This document shows, in pieces, positions 43,243 to 51,311 of a stretch of 64,000 nucleotides of DNA. How positions within the stretch are numbered: the first letter of the stretch is position 1; the number at the start of each line of letters is the position of its first letter. Below the pieces are notes generated by a model that saw only the letters and a program-made list of their open reading frames with translations, had not been told where the DNA came from and searched no databases. The position numbers and the translations under genes were made by a program. The stretch comes from Nesterenkonia sandarakina (GTDB lineage: Bacteria > Actinomycetota > Actinomycetes > Actinomycetales > Micrococcaceae), in NCBI RefSeq assembly GCF_003003175.1, contig NZ_PVTY01000013.1, positions 1 through 64,000 on the forward strand, written 5' to 3'.

Positions 43243-44208
43243 GTGACGATCTACATCGACCCACCCAGCTGGCCTGCCCATGGCACGGTGTTCTCCCACC
43301 TGATCTCGGACCACTCGCTCGAGGAGCTGCATCAGATCGCCGGCGCCGCCGGGGTCAGCCGTCGCGCCTTCGACCGGGATCACTACGACGTCCCAGCCCA
43401 CCTGTTCGAAGACCTCACCGTGCTGGGAGCGGTGCCGGTCTCCGGTGGTGAGCTGACTCGGATCCTGCTCGGCTGCGGGCTGCGGATCCCCGCGGCGCAG
43501 CGCCCGGAGAAGCTTCGCCGCAATCTCCAGCGCGCCTGGGCGCGACTGGGCGCGCAGTGGAGCGCCGCCGAGCACGGCAGCGCGGCCGACGACGCCCTGC
43601 TGTCCTCCTGGCTCGCCCCGGACGGGGCGTGGCTGACGCTGGGTGAGGAGCTGCTCACCCGATGGTCCGAGCCGCACCGGAACTATCACGCGCCGACCCA
43701 CCTCAGCGCGGTGCTGCGCGGAGTGGGCACGTTGACGCGAGCAGGTGAGCTGGAACCGGAGCATCGTCCGGTGGTCACCCTGGCGGCGTGGTTCCACGAC
43801 GCCGTCTACGCCGGAGTCGTCGGAGCCGATGAGGAGGAGTCAGCGACGCTGGCAGAGGCCCGATTGGCGCCGCTGCTCCCCGGGCCCGTGGTGGAGGAGA
43901 CGGCCCGGCTGGTCCGACTCACCACGCATCACGATCCCGACCCTGCTGATCGCAGGGGTGCCGTCCTGGTGGACGCTGACCTCGAGGTGCTCGCCCGGAC
44001 TCCGGAGAGCTATGCCCAATACACGGCAGCGGTGCGCGCGGACTACCGCCATGTGGCCGAAGAGGACTTCCTGCGCGGCCGGGCGCAGGTGCTGGAGCGG
44101 CTACTCGACACGCCGTCGCTGTTCCACACCGCCACGGGGGTCCAGCGTTGGGAGCCCCAGGCTCGGGTCAATCTGGCCCGTGAGCTTGAGCAGCTCAGTC
44201 GCCGCTGA
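43243..44208 (+). CDS. DUF4031 and HD-domain fusion protein
   Basis: A 321-residue protein. Residues 1-85 are the DUF4031 module (TIYIDPPSWPAHGTVFSHLISD, then SRRAFDRDHYDVPAHLFEDL and an Arg/Leu helix). Residues 125-310 form an HD phosphohydrolase-like domain: RNYHAPTHLSAVLRG, AAWFHDAVYAG (the HD pair), ARLVRLTTHHDP and LVDADLEVLA supply metal ligands. Substrate unknown, perhaps a nucleotide. GTG start with GGAGGTGG upstream; the frame extends far upstream only as antisense of the TRAP genes. Its 3' end overlaps the convergent thiamine-binding gene by 14 bases. Confidence 0.85.
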   Translation: MTIYIDPPSWPAHGTVFSHLISDHSLEELHQIAGAAGVSRRAFDRDHYDVPAHLFEDLTVLGAVPVSGGELTRILLGCGLRIPAAQRPEKLRRNLQRAWARLGAQWSAAEHGSAADDALLSSWLAPDGAWLTLGEELLTRWSEPHRNYHAPTHLSAVLRGVGTLTRAGELEPEHRPVVTLAAWFHDAVYAGVVGADEEESATLAEARLAPLLPGPVVEETARLVRLTTHHDPDPADRRGAVLVDADLEVLARTPESYAQYTAAVRADYRHVAEEDFLRGRAQVLERLLDTPSLFHTATGVQRWEPQARVNLARELEQLSRR

Positions 44209-44500
44209 GGCGCTCTTCGAGCCTGGTCACCTTCTCGGTGAGCTGCCCGGTGAATCCCGGTCGGATATCGGCCTTGACCACCAGGCTGACCCGCGGACTG
44301 ACCGCCGCCACCGCCTCCGTGGCGCGTCTGATGACGTCGAAGACCTCGTCCCAGTCGCCTTCGATCGTGGTGAACATCGAGGTCGTCTCATGGGGAAGCC
44401 CTGACTCCCGCACCACGCGGACGGCTTCGGCCACGGCTGCGCTGAGCGAACCATCGGTGGTGTCTGCGGCGACGGGCGCGACGGAGAAGGCTGCCAACAT
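44195..44500 (-). CDS. MTH1187/YkoF-type thiamine-binding protein
   Basis: A 101-residue ferredoxin-fold protein of the MTH1187 family (MLAAFSVAPVA..SLSAAVAEAVRVVRESGLPHETTSMFTTIEGDWDEVFDVIRRA). Homologues bind thiamine or similar small molecules and often accompany thiamine transport, though no such gene is near. It is 10 bases downstream of tadC and may simply ride on the Tad operon. Confidence 0.85.
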   Translation of the reverse strand: MLAAFSVAPVAADTTDGSLSAAVAEAVRVVRESGLPHETTSMFTTIEGDWDEVFDVIRRATEAVAAVSPRVSLVVKADIRPGFTGQLTEKVTRLEERLSGD

Positions 44501-44510
44501 GCGTCACAGA

Positions 44511-45158
44511 TTACGCCAGTTCCTGCACCAGTCCCAGCACCACCGGAATCACACCCAGCAGGATGAAGCCCGGCAGGAAGCAGAGCCCCAGCGGCAGCAC
44601 CATCTGCACCGACAGCCTGGCGGCCTGTTCTTCTACTGCTGCGCGGCGACGCCGACGCGCCTGGACCGCAGTCAGTTCCAGCAGCTCCACGGTGGGCGCG
44701 CCGGTGGCATGGGCGAATGCCAGCTCTTCGCCGAATTCGCGCAGCTGGGACTGGGCATCCACGCAGGACCAGGCGTCCTTCCATGGCTGCCCGGTCACGA
44801 GCCCGCGGTGCACCCGGCCCAGTGGGGCGCACCCTGGAACGTCCTCGGAGAGTCGCAGCACGGCGGGCTCGATGCCCACTCCGGCCCGCAGCATCGCCGC
44901 CGTGAGGTCCAGCAGGGTCGCGGCATCGGGCCGGTGCTGCGGGACCGTCCGCTGGGCACGCGGGCGGAGTGAGCTGGCCCGCCGCGGGAGCCTCGGCCGG
45001 GCGACGCGCGGCGCCGATGTGCGGGGTTCCCCGTCGTACGGTCCGAACGCGCGCGGCCGACTCTGCGGCGGCGGAGCAGGCAGGACCGACAGCATCAGCG
45101 CGAGGATCCCGGTCAGCAGGGCGCAGGCAAGGGCTGGGAGCACCTGTGCCTCAGCCAT
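44511..45158 (-). CDS. tadC: TadC-like type II secretion system F-family protein
   Basis: A 215-residue membrane platform protein of the Tad pilus. N-terminal anchor VLPALACALLTGILALMLSVL, a cytosolic helical GspF domain (LLDLTAAMLRAGVGIEPAVLRLSEDV, TGAPTVELLELTAVQARRRRRAAVEEQAARLSV) and C-terminal spans MVLPLGLCFLPGFILLGVIPVVLG. Shorter than proteobacterial TadC, as usual in actinobacteria. Start overlaps the tadB stop by 8 bases. Confidence 0.87.
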   Translation of the reverse strand: MAEAQVLPALACALLTGILALMLSVLPAPPPQSRPRAFGPYDGEPRTSAPRVARPRLPRRASSLRPRAQRTVPQHRPDAATLLDLTAAMLRAGVGIEPAVLRLSEDVPGCAPLGRVHRGLVTGQPWKDAWSCVDAQSQLREFGEELAFAHATGAPTVELLELTAVQARRRRRAAVEEQAARLSVQMVLPLGLCFLPGFILLGVIPVVLGLVQELA

Positions 45159-46107
45159 GCAGGGCCACTGCGCGGATCAGCCGGGTGCTCCAGCGCCAGC
45201 CGAACACCATGCATCCCAGTCCCGCCACCAGGCATCCCCACCCCAGCGGCGAACCGAGCAGCACGGCAAGAGGCTGCGCCCCCATCAGGGCACCCATGGC
45301 CAATCCACCGACGGGCAGCGCCGCCAGGATGAGCTGGGTCATGCGCGGGCCGGCGGCTGCGGTGCGGACGGCACCGTCGAGCGCGGCCGAGTCCTCCAGC
45401 GAGTCGGCTGCCTTGCGGCAGAGCCGGGAGAGCGGAGCCCCAGTGGACTGCGAGAGTGCGTGGATGCTGATCAGTCGTTGGAGCACCTCGATCAGGACGA
45501 TGGTGGCGGCGGGGCTGAGCCGGGGCCCGGTGCCCACGCCGGTGCTGGGGTGGGCACCGGTGCGCGGGAGCGTGGCGGCGGGAAGATCGGCACCGGTCCC
45601 GTTGCGGGTCGTGGTGATGTCCCTGGAGAAGGGACCGGCCCTGGAGCGGTCTCCCGCGGTGAAGGAAGCGAGGCTGCGTCGGAGCGCGACCACGGCACCG
45701 AGGCCGGCCTGCTCTGCGGAGGCCGCCCGTTCACAGATCTGCGCGAGCGGGTGCGAGTCCTCCCGCGAGCGCCAATGGGCGCTCAGGTCAGTCCACGCTT
45801 GGGCCTGGGACCGCCCCGACTGCAGCAATGCGGCGTATTGGTGCAGCAGAGACCCGGCATTGCCCCGCAGGTCACCCACGTCACCCCCGGTTCTCGATCT
45901 CCAGGTCACCGGCAGCTCGCTGAGCCGCGCCCACCCGAGCTGCGACGCGGTGCGCCGCGGACCGGTGAGCAGTGGTCCCGTGGGCTGGAATTCCGGGCCG
46001 CGCCCTGCGATCGGAGTTCCCCGCAGCGGGGGAATGCCGAGAAGCCCTGCGATGAACATGGCGGCGCTGGCGCAGGTCACCAGGAGAAGCTGTGCGAGAT
46101 CGGTCAC
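45151..46107 (-). CDS. tadB: TadB-like type II secretion system F-family protein
   Basis: A 318-residue inner-membrane component. One N-terminal span (VTDLAQLLLVTCASAAMFIAGLLG), a long cytosolic GspF-like helical region (LLHQYAALLQSGRSQAQAWTDL, IHALSQSTGAPLSRLCRKAADSL) and two C-terminal spans (MTQLILAALPVGGLAMGALMGAQPL and beyond). A hydrophilic low-complexity stretch rich in Gly, Thr and Arg interrupts the middle. I chose GTG 46107, which overlaps the tadA stop by 4 bases; the longer frame upstream shadows tadA. Confidence 0.85.
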   Translation of the reverse strand: MTDLAQLLLVTCASAAMFIAGLLGIPPLRGTPIAGRGPEFQPTGPLLTGPRRTASQLGWARLSELPVTWRSRTGGDVGDLRGNAGSLLHQYAALLQSGRSQAQAWTDLSAHWRSREDSHPLAQICERAASAEQAGLGAVVALRRSLASFTAGDRSRAGPFSRDITTTRNGTGADLPAATLPRTGAHPSTGVGTGPRLSPAATIVLIEVLQRLISIHALSQSTGAPLSRLCRKAADSLEDSAALDGAVRTAAAGPRMTQLILAALPVGGLAMGALMGAQPLAVLLGSPLGWGCLVAGLGCMVFGWRWSTRLIRAVALHG

Positions 46108-47258
46108 CGCAGGCCGATCCGTCGGGTCAGCTCGTCCCAGCCGACCTGGGTCTGCACGTCGGCCCGACTCCCCGGTTCGAGGTCTCCGGCGAGCAGGACC
46201 GGCACCATCTGAAGCCTCCGCTCCACGCAGCGGACCAATGAGATGGCCACCGGCATCCGTCGGCCTCGCCGACGCTCCATGTGGATCACCGCGTCCAGGG
46301 CGGCTCCGGCCTGCAGCGCCACGGATTCCGGTGGCAGCTCGGCGAGCGCCCCCATCGCGATGAGCCTGGCCGGCACCGCGTGCGGTGAATTGGCGTGGAT
46401 CGTCCCCACCGCTCCCTGATGTCCCGTGTTCATCGCGGTGAGGAAGTCCTTGAGCTCGCTGCCGCGGCACTCCCCGACGATCAGTCTGTCGGGGCGCATC
46501 CGCAGGGTCTCACGGACGAGCTGGCCCATCCCGAGCTGACCGGCTCCCTCCACGTTGCCGCGGCGCTGCTGGAGGTGCAGCACATGGGGATGGTCTGGCC
46601 GCAGCTCCGTGGTGTCCTCCACGATGATGATCCGCTCATGGTGCGGGCACTCGGCGAGCATGGACCCCAGCAGGCTGGTCTTCCCGGACCCCGTGGACCC
46701 TGAGATCAGGCAGTTCAGCCGGGCCGCCACGATCCCCCGAAGGACGGGGAGCCACACCTCAGGCGCATCCCATTGGAGGGCGAGCTGTTCCAACGTCGCC
46801 GCTGAGCCGCGGGAGATGCGCACCGAGATCATCGTCCCCTCCACCGCGACCGGCGGGATCACCGCGTGGATCCGACAGTCACCGATCCGCCCATCGGCGC
46901 AGGGCTGGCCCTCATCGAGCCGGCCCCCGGACAGCGCGATCAATCGTCGGGCAAGTCCACGCACCTGCTCCTCCGAGAAGAAGCGGACCTCGGTTCTGAC
47001 CAGACCATCCCGACCGTCGGTCCACACCTGTCGGCGACCGTCGATGAGCACATCGGTGATGCCGGGCTGCTCGATCAGCGGCTGCAGCGGTCCCAGCCCG
47101 ACCAGCTCATCCCGCAGCGTCCGGACCAGTTCCGCGGTGGTGCGCGACCCCAGCGCCAGCCCCGAGGCGCGGACCGCTTCGGCGATCCGCGCAGCGGTCA
47201 CCGGCTCGGCGGAGCTGGTCAGCGACTCCCGCAGCGAGTCGAGCTGCCGGTCACTCAT
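46104..47258 (-). CDS. tadA: TadA/CpaF-type secretion ATPase
   Basis: A 384-residue hexameric motor ATPase powering Tad pilus assembly. N-terminal domain with VLIDGRRQVWTDGRDGLVR; Walker A SGSTGSGKTSLLGSML; Asp box IIIVEDTTELRP; Walker B MRPDRLIVGECRGSELKDFL; His box NTGHQGAVGTIHANSPHAVPARL. This is the actinobacterial conjugal-transfer-type TadA group. Start overlaps the ssd gene by 8 bases and the stop overlaps tadB by 4. Confidence 0.93.
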   Translation of the reverse strand: MSDRQLDSLRESLTSSAEPVTAARIAEAVRASGLALGSRTTAELVRTLRDELVGLGPLQPLIEQPGITDVLIDGRRQVWTDGRDGLVRTEVRFFSEEQVRGLARRLIALSGGRLDEGQPCADGRIGDCRIHAVIPPVAVEGTMISVRISRGSAATLEQLALQWDAPEVWLPVLRGIVAARLNCLISGSTGSGKTSLLGSMLAECPHHERIIIVEDTTELRPDHPHVLHLQQRRGNVEGAGQLGMGQLVRETLRMRPDRLIVGECRGSELKDFLTAMNTGHQGAVGTIHANSPHAVPARLIAMGALAELPPESVALQAGAALDAVIHMERRRGRRMPVAISLVRCVERRLQMVPVLLAGDLEPGSRADVQTQVGWDELTRRIGLR

Positions 47259-48372
47259 GCCGCACCTGCTCCTGGAGGTCCAGGACCTCCAAGAGTGTCC
47301 CGATGAAGGCAGCTCCGCGGCGTGATCGGAGCAGCTCGTAGGCGGCGCCGATCGAATCCTCCCGCCGCAGCCAGCGCTGCTCGGGGATATCTCCGGCCAG
47401 TGGGAGATCCGTGGCCGCCGCCAGCTCCAATGGACTCCAGCCGGTGTGCGATGCGCCGTTGGCCACCAGCCTCAACGACACCCCCGACTCGGACTGACTG
47501 AACTGGAGGGCCGCTGAGGCTCCCCGCGCGCTGCAGGGCGTGACCAGCAGCAGGTGATCCAGGTGCTCGCGCACCAGCGAGACCGCGTCGACATCGCGCG
47601 CGACGTCGATGACCACCGTGTCGAAGACGCGCCGGGCCGAGCGGACCACCGGTTCCAGCATGCGCCGACGCACCTCGGCGCCGGGGGCTCCGCCGAGCAC
47701 CTGGACTCCGTCGCGAACCGGCAGTGCGGCCGCGAGCTGTGGGGAGGCGAGTTCACCGTCGAGAGCGGCGAGCTGCGCCCATCCGAGCTCGTCACCGGAT
47801 CCAGGCTCCGCGTCGCCGCGGCGGACCCGCCTGACTCTTCCGTTCCGGGCTCCGGGCTGACCCTCCCACCCGGGCAGCAGCCCCGAGATCCCCGATCCGG
47901 GCGCCGGGTCGGCATCGACGAGGAGCACCGAAGCACCTCTCACCGCCTGCTCGGCAGCGAGCAGATACGCCACCGTGCTCGCCCCGACACCACCGAGCAC
48001 ACCGGCCACGGCCAAGACCCGACCCGGGCTACGATCCAGCACCCGCTCTCCCAGATGTCTTGCCAACCAGGCCTCCGCCGCGGGCAGCGGAACCGGCTGC
48101 AGCCCAGGATGCTCCGCCGCGAGCCTCCACAGCTGCTGCCCATCACCCTGAGCTGCCGCCGTGTCACCGAGCAGCAGCGTTCCGCGCCCCAGCCGTGGGC
48201 TCGGCGGCAGCCGGTCGGCCCCGCACATCAGGACCGCCCACTCCCGCGGCGTCACCGCCTCCCAGGTCGGGCGAGACTCGAGCGCGGCGCCCACGGTGGC
48301 GGCGATCAGCGCGACGTCGTCGCGCAGCGCACGATCTTCGGTGATCAGCAGCAGCCGGGGTTCCACGTCCAT
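47251..48372 (-). CDS. CpaE/Ssd-like septum site-determining, Tad-associated ATPase
   Basis: A 373-residue protein. An N-terminal receiver-like region (1-115; LLLITEDRALRDDVALIAATVG) precedes a MinD/ParA-type domain: VAGVLGGVGASTVAYLLA is a deviant Walker A in which the final GKT/S-type lysine is an alanine (GGVGAST), then VLLVDADPAPGSGISGLLPG and FDTVVIDVARD. Homologues are Rv3660c (Ssd) and CpaE, which position Tad machinery or affect septum formation. Deviant walkers are normal for the Ssd group. I chose the ATG at 48372 after GGGTGGGGG. First gene of the tad operon. Confidence 0.85.
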   Translation of the reverse strand: MDVEPRLLLITEDRALRDDVALIAATVGAALESRPTWEAVTPREWAVLMCGADRLPPSPRLGRGTLLLGDTAAAQGDGQQLWRLAAEHPGLQPVPLPAAEAWLARHLGERVLDRSPGRVLAVAGVLGGVGASTVAYLLAAEQAVRGASVLLVDADPAPGSGISGLLPGWEGQPGARNGRVRRVRRGDAEPGSGDELGWAQLAALDGELASPQLAAALPVRDGVQVLGGAPGAEVRRRMLEPVVRSARRVFDTVVIDVARDVDAVSLVREHLDHLLLVTPCSARGASAALQFSQSESGVSLRLVANGASHTGWSPLELAAATDLPLAGDIPEQRWLRREDSIGAAYELLRSRRGAAFIGTLLEVLDLQEQVRHE

Positions 48373-48767
48373 GCCCCCACCCTGCCGATCTGGGCGGCGG
48401 AGGTGCACGGGGGCTGCGGAACTGTGGGGACCGGCTGCGCAGCGCCCCGTTCTTCCCGAGGTGGGGAAAACTCTGGGGAAAACCGTGCGGAGGATTCTCG
48501 GAGCCCGAGAGTCCTGCGGAGACGTGTGAAGGACTCTCGCTCAGCTCTGAGCTGTGGCCTCACTCTGTGAAGCAGACGTCCGGTGATCCCGAGGTGAGCT
48601 GAACAGCTGCCACGTCGCGGCCGAGAGAACCACCGTCGAGGCGACACCCACTGATGCGACAGCGTCATCGTACGTCCAGCGTGGTCTTCTGACAGTCGAG
48701 GCTGCCACTTCGGCGACTGGTGACTCCCGCTCTGTCCGGCGAAGCTCCCCGCCCCTAGACTGGGGCG
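48373..48767. other. Divergent intergenic region tad operon / PIG-L gene
   Basis: About 395 bases with no convincing gene. It contains an imperfect inverted repeat around 48491-48515 (GGATTCTCGG/CCGAGAGTCC), the small palindrome CAGCTCTGAGCTG near 48541-48555 and, at 48756-48761, TAGACT placed 6 bases before the PIG-L ATG. A minus-strand promoter for the tad operon must lie here, but I see no good consensus match. Confidence 0.5.
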
Positions 48768-50420
48768 ATGAGCTCCGCCTCCGCTTCCCTTCCGACCTAT
48801 CCGGACGCGGACCTGCGCCGGGTCCTGTGCGTCGTGGCCCATCCCGATGACATGGAATACGGCGGCTCGGCCGCCGTCGCTCGCTGGACGGCCCAGGGTG
48901 CAGAGGTGTCCTACCTGCTGCTCACCGCCGGCGAAGCCGGGATGCGCAGCCGAGACCCTGAGGAGGCGGCAGAGATCCGCGCCGAGGAGCAGCGGCAAGC
49001 CTGTGAGCTGGTCGGCGTCTCTGACCTGGTGATCCTGGATCTCCCCGACGGCACGCTGGAGGCCTCCCTGGATGCCCGGCGCCAGATCGCGCGCCGCATC
49101 CGCCAGCTGCGCCCCGAGGTCGTGCTGACCCAGACCTGGGAGCTGCAGGTCGGCTGGGGACTCAACCATGCCGACCACCGCGCCACCGGCCTCGCCACGC
49201 TGGACGCCGTCCGCGATGCCGACAACCCATGGGTCTTCCGCGAACTCCTCGAGCAGGAGCTGCTCGAGCCCTGGGGCGTGAGAGAGCTGCTGGTCTTCGG
49301 CGCCGCACCGACCCATGTGATCGACATCAGCGGGGAGCCGCTGCAGCAGGGACTCGCCTCGCTGGAGGCACACGAGCAGTACCTGGCCGAGCTGGGCGGC
49401 GCCGACGAGACCCGCCAGATGTTGGAGTCGATGGCCGCAGACCAGGCGGCGGACCTGCCGGGAGTCGACCACGCGCTCGGCGTCGCAGTCCACCGGATGA
49501 GCTGGCCGCCCCTAGAGTCCCGGCAGGTAGTCCCCCGGGTCCACGCTGCGCCCGGCATCCCAGGGCTCTTCCCAGCCGAGCCGATTGATCACCCGATCCA
49601 CCAGGATCCCGGTGAAGCCCCAGATGAGGGTGCCGTCCACAAGGAACGCCGGGGCGCTGAACACCGTGCCGGCGCGACGCAGCACGGTCATCCTGCGGTT
49701 CTCCGGGCGGATCAGTGCCTCCAGCTTCACCGTGAGCACGCGCTCCACCTCACCGGACTGCGGACGGAGCACACCGGTATGACCCGCCATGCCGATCACG
49801 GGGGTGACCATGAAGCTGCTGATCGGCACCGGAGCCGGCGGAAGGGAACCGAGAACCCGAACCCGGGCGGGGTCGAGCCCCACCTCCTCCTGGGCCTCGC
49901 GCAGAGCCGCCGCCGTCGGGTCGCGGTCGAACTTCTCCTGGGCCCCGCCGGGGAAGGAGATCTGACCGGGATGCTTCTTCAATCCCGGGGAACGCTCGGT
50001 CAGCAGCAGATGCGCCTCGTCGTCGTCGGCGGTGGGGGCACAGAAGAGCATCAGCACCGCCGCCTGCCGGGCGTTCTCCATCCCTGCCGGGGTCTTGTTC
50101 GGCGGCCGGGTGGCCGGGCTCTGATTCCACCAGCCGCCGGATCCCGAGGACTCAGGGTGCGCAAGCGCGTAGTCGCGCCCCTGCTGCAGCAGCGCCTCAA
50201 GCCGGGTCGGGACCGCAGCGCCGGTCAGCGAGAACTCCGCAGGCATGCCCCCGCCCGGAGCCTCCGGACCGGGCGCCTCCGGACCGAATGGATCAGGACC
50301 GGGCGCCTCCGGACCGAATGGATCAGGACCGGGCGCCTCAGACCTGAGCGGATCAGAGCCCGGCGCATCGGGGCTCGGCGCATCTGCCCCCTGAGCGGCG
50401 GAACCGGCGTCACGCACTGA
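48768..50420 (+). CDS. PIG-L family deacetylase, reading frame lacking a stop at the expected end
   Basis: The first ~248 residues form a zinc-dependent LmbE/PIG-L N-deacetylase: VLCVVAHPDDMEYGGSAAVARW carries the metal motif AHPDD (27-31), and NHADHRATG the third ligand. Relatives act on N-acetylglucosaminyl compounds such as mycothiol or bacillithiol precursors. The domain ends near 49510, but the frame has no stop until 50420, and the last 300 residues are the antisense of the NUDIX gene. A TAG sits in the +1 frame at 49513-49515, so a single-base indel or an unusual extension must be invoked. Treat 48768-49515 as the credible gene. TAGACT 6 bases before the ATG suggests a leaderless mRNA. 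Confidence 0.7.
   Translation: MSSASASLPTYPDADLRRVLCVVAHPDDMEYGGSAAVARWTAQGAEVSYLLLTAGEAGMRSRDPEEAAEIRAEEQRQACELVGVSDLVILDLPDGTLEASLDARRQIARRIRQLRPEVVLTQTWELQVGWGLNHADHRATGLATLDAVRDADNPWVFRELLEQELLEPWGVRELLVFGAAPTHVIDISGEPLQQGLASLEAHEQYLAELGGADETRQMLESMAADQAADLPGVDHALGVAVHRMSWPPLESRQVVPRVHAAPGIPGLFPAEPIDHPIHQDPGEAPDEGAVHKERRGAEHRAGATQHGHPAVLRADQCLQLHREHALHLTGLRTEHTGMTRHADHGGDHEAADRHRSRRKGTENPNPGGVEPHLLLGLAQSRRRRVAVELLLGPAGEGDLTGMLLQSRGTLGQQQMRLVVVGGGGTEEHQHRRLPGVLHPCRGLVRRPGGRALIPPAAGSRGLRVRKRVVAPLLQQRLKPGRDRSAGQRELRRHAPARSLRTGRLRTEWIRTGRLRTEWIRTGRLRPERIRARRIGARRICPLSGGTGVTH
49512..50417 (-). CDS. NUDIX hydrolase, CoA pyrophosphatase (NudL-like)
   Basis: A 301-residue protein. A low-complexity N-terminal part (about 1-57) holds tandem GPDPFGPEAP repeats. 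The NUDIX domain follows with the NudL pattern LLLTERSPGLKKHPGQISFPGG and the box ALREAQEEVGL. NudL-type enzymes hydrolyse CoA to 4'-phosphopantetheine and 3',5'-ADP. I propose GTG 50417, which overlaps the nth stop (GTGCGTGA) and allows coupling; an internal ATG at 50246 would drop the repeat region and is the alternative. Downstream of nth on the minus strand, an arrangement shared with Mycobacterium. Confidence 0.85.
   Translation of the reverse strand: MRDAGSAAQGADAPSPDAPGSDPLRSEAPGPDPFGPEAPGPDPFGPEAPGPEAPGGGMPAEFSLTGAAVPTRLEALLQQGRDYALAHPESSGSGGWWNQSPATRPPNKTPAGMENARQAAVLMLFCAPTADDDEAHLLLTERSPGLKKHPGQISFPGGAQEKFDRDPTAAALREAQEEVGLDPARVRVLGSLPPAPVPISSFMVTPVIGMAGHTGVLRPQSGEVERVLTVKLEALIRPENRRMTVLRRAGTVFSAPAFLVDGTLIWGFTGILVDRVINRLGWEEPWDAGRSVDPGDYLPGL
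50265..50340. repeat. 30-bp tandem repeats in the NUDIX gene
   Basis: About two and a half copies of a 30-bp unit (containing CGCCTCCGGACCGAATGGAT) encode the decapeptide repeat GPDPFGPEAP. Direct, spacerless and in frame. Confidence 0.85.
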
Positions 50421-51192
50421 GCGGGTATCCCTGCGCACGCAGCTCCCGGCGCGTGTGCCCGGCCTGCATCTTGGCCAGGAGCTCCTCACGCCCGGGCGCA
50501 AGCTCGTACTTCAACAGCGTGGCCGCCGTCTCGGGGTCCACCTCGCCGGCACCGAAGGAGGGGCACAGTGATGCGATCGGGCAGGCGCCGCAGGCGGGGC
50601 GGCGGGCATGACAGATGCGTCGGCCGTGGAACACCAGCCGGTGGGACAGATCGGTCCAGTCACGGCGCTCGAAGAGCTCCGCAACCTCATGCTCCACCTT
50701 CACCGGGTCCTGCTGCTGAGTCATCCCCAGCCGGCGAGCCAGCCGACCGAAGTGGGTGTCCACAGTCAGCCCAGGTCTGCCGAAGGCATCCCCGAGCACC
50801 ACGAACGCGGTCTTTCGCCCGACGCCGGGCAGCTTGACCAGCGCGTCCAGGGAACCGGGCACTTCGCCGTCGTGCTCACTGACCAGCGCGTTCGAGAGCC
50901 CCAGCAGCGAGCGGGTCTTGGCGCGGTAGAAGCCGGTGGACCGGATCACCTCCGCGAGCTCGTCCTCCTCGGCGTGGGCCATGGCGTGCGCGTCGGGCCA
51001 GCGTCGGAACAGCTCAGGCGTGATCGCGTTGACCCGCACATCGGTGGTCTGGGCGGAGAGCACCGTGGCGATCAGTAGCTCGAAGGCGTTGGTGAAGTCC
51101 AGCTCGGCCACGGCGTAGGAGTAGACCTCCCCCAGGACACGGTTGATCCGGCGCACGCGGCGCTTCTTTCCCAGCAGGGTCTCTTGGCTCAT
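50410..51192 (-). CDS. nth: Endonuclease III
   Basis: A 260-residue bifunctional DNA glycosylase/AP lyase for oxidised pyrimidines. The helix-hairpin-helix is LPGVGRKTAFVVLG with catalytic Lys127; catalytic Asp145 is in VDTHFGRL. The 4Fe-4S cluster ligands are Cys194, 201, 204 and 210 (C-x6-C-x2-C-x5-C). Residues 211-260 are an actinobacterial C-terminal extension. It precedes the NUDIX gene on the same strand and is divergent from acs. Confidence 0.95.
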   Translation of the reverse strand: MSQETLLGKKRRVRRINRVLGEVYSYAVAELDFTNAFELLIATVLSAQTTDVRVNAITPELFRRWPDAHAMAHAEEDELAEVIRSTGFYRAKTRSLLGLSNALVSEHDGEVPGSLDALVKLPGVGRKTAFVVLGDAFGRPGLTVDTHFGRLARRLGMTQQQDPVKVEHEVAELFERRDWTDLSHRLVFHGRRICHARRPACGACPIASLCPSFGAGEVDPETAATLLKYELAPGREELLAKMQAGHTRRELRAQGYPLSA

Positions 51193-51273
51193 CGCAGACC
51201 ATTCTACGGAGCACCCGAACAGGGTGTCCGCTATGTGATATCCACCTCAGGCTCAGGGCGGGAAAAGATGTAT

Positions 51274-51289
51274 TGTGAGCGGGAACACA
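51274..51289 (+). promoter_or_regulatory. Crp/GlxR-like site upstream of acs
   Basis: TGTGAGCGGGAACACA matches the Crp consensus TGTGA-N6-TCACA at 9 of 10 positions, 23 bases before the acs start. A Crp-family regulator is encoded at 63.1-63.8 kb. Confidence 0.45.
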
Positions 51290-51311
51290 GGAGTATCCAA
51301 GGAGGAGCCGC

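Noticed and set aside
47251-48372. Loss of Walker A lysine in the Ssd/CpaE-like protein as a defect
   Set aside because: Deviant Walker motifs are normal in the Ssd/CpaE group, so this is not evidence of decay.
50265-50340. Short direct repeats as a CRISPR array
   Set aside because: Repeats abut without spacers and encode a protein repeat in frame.
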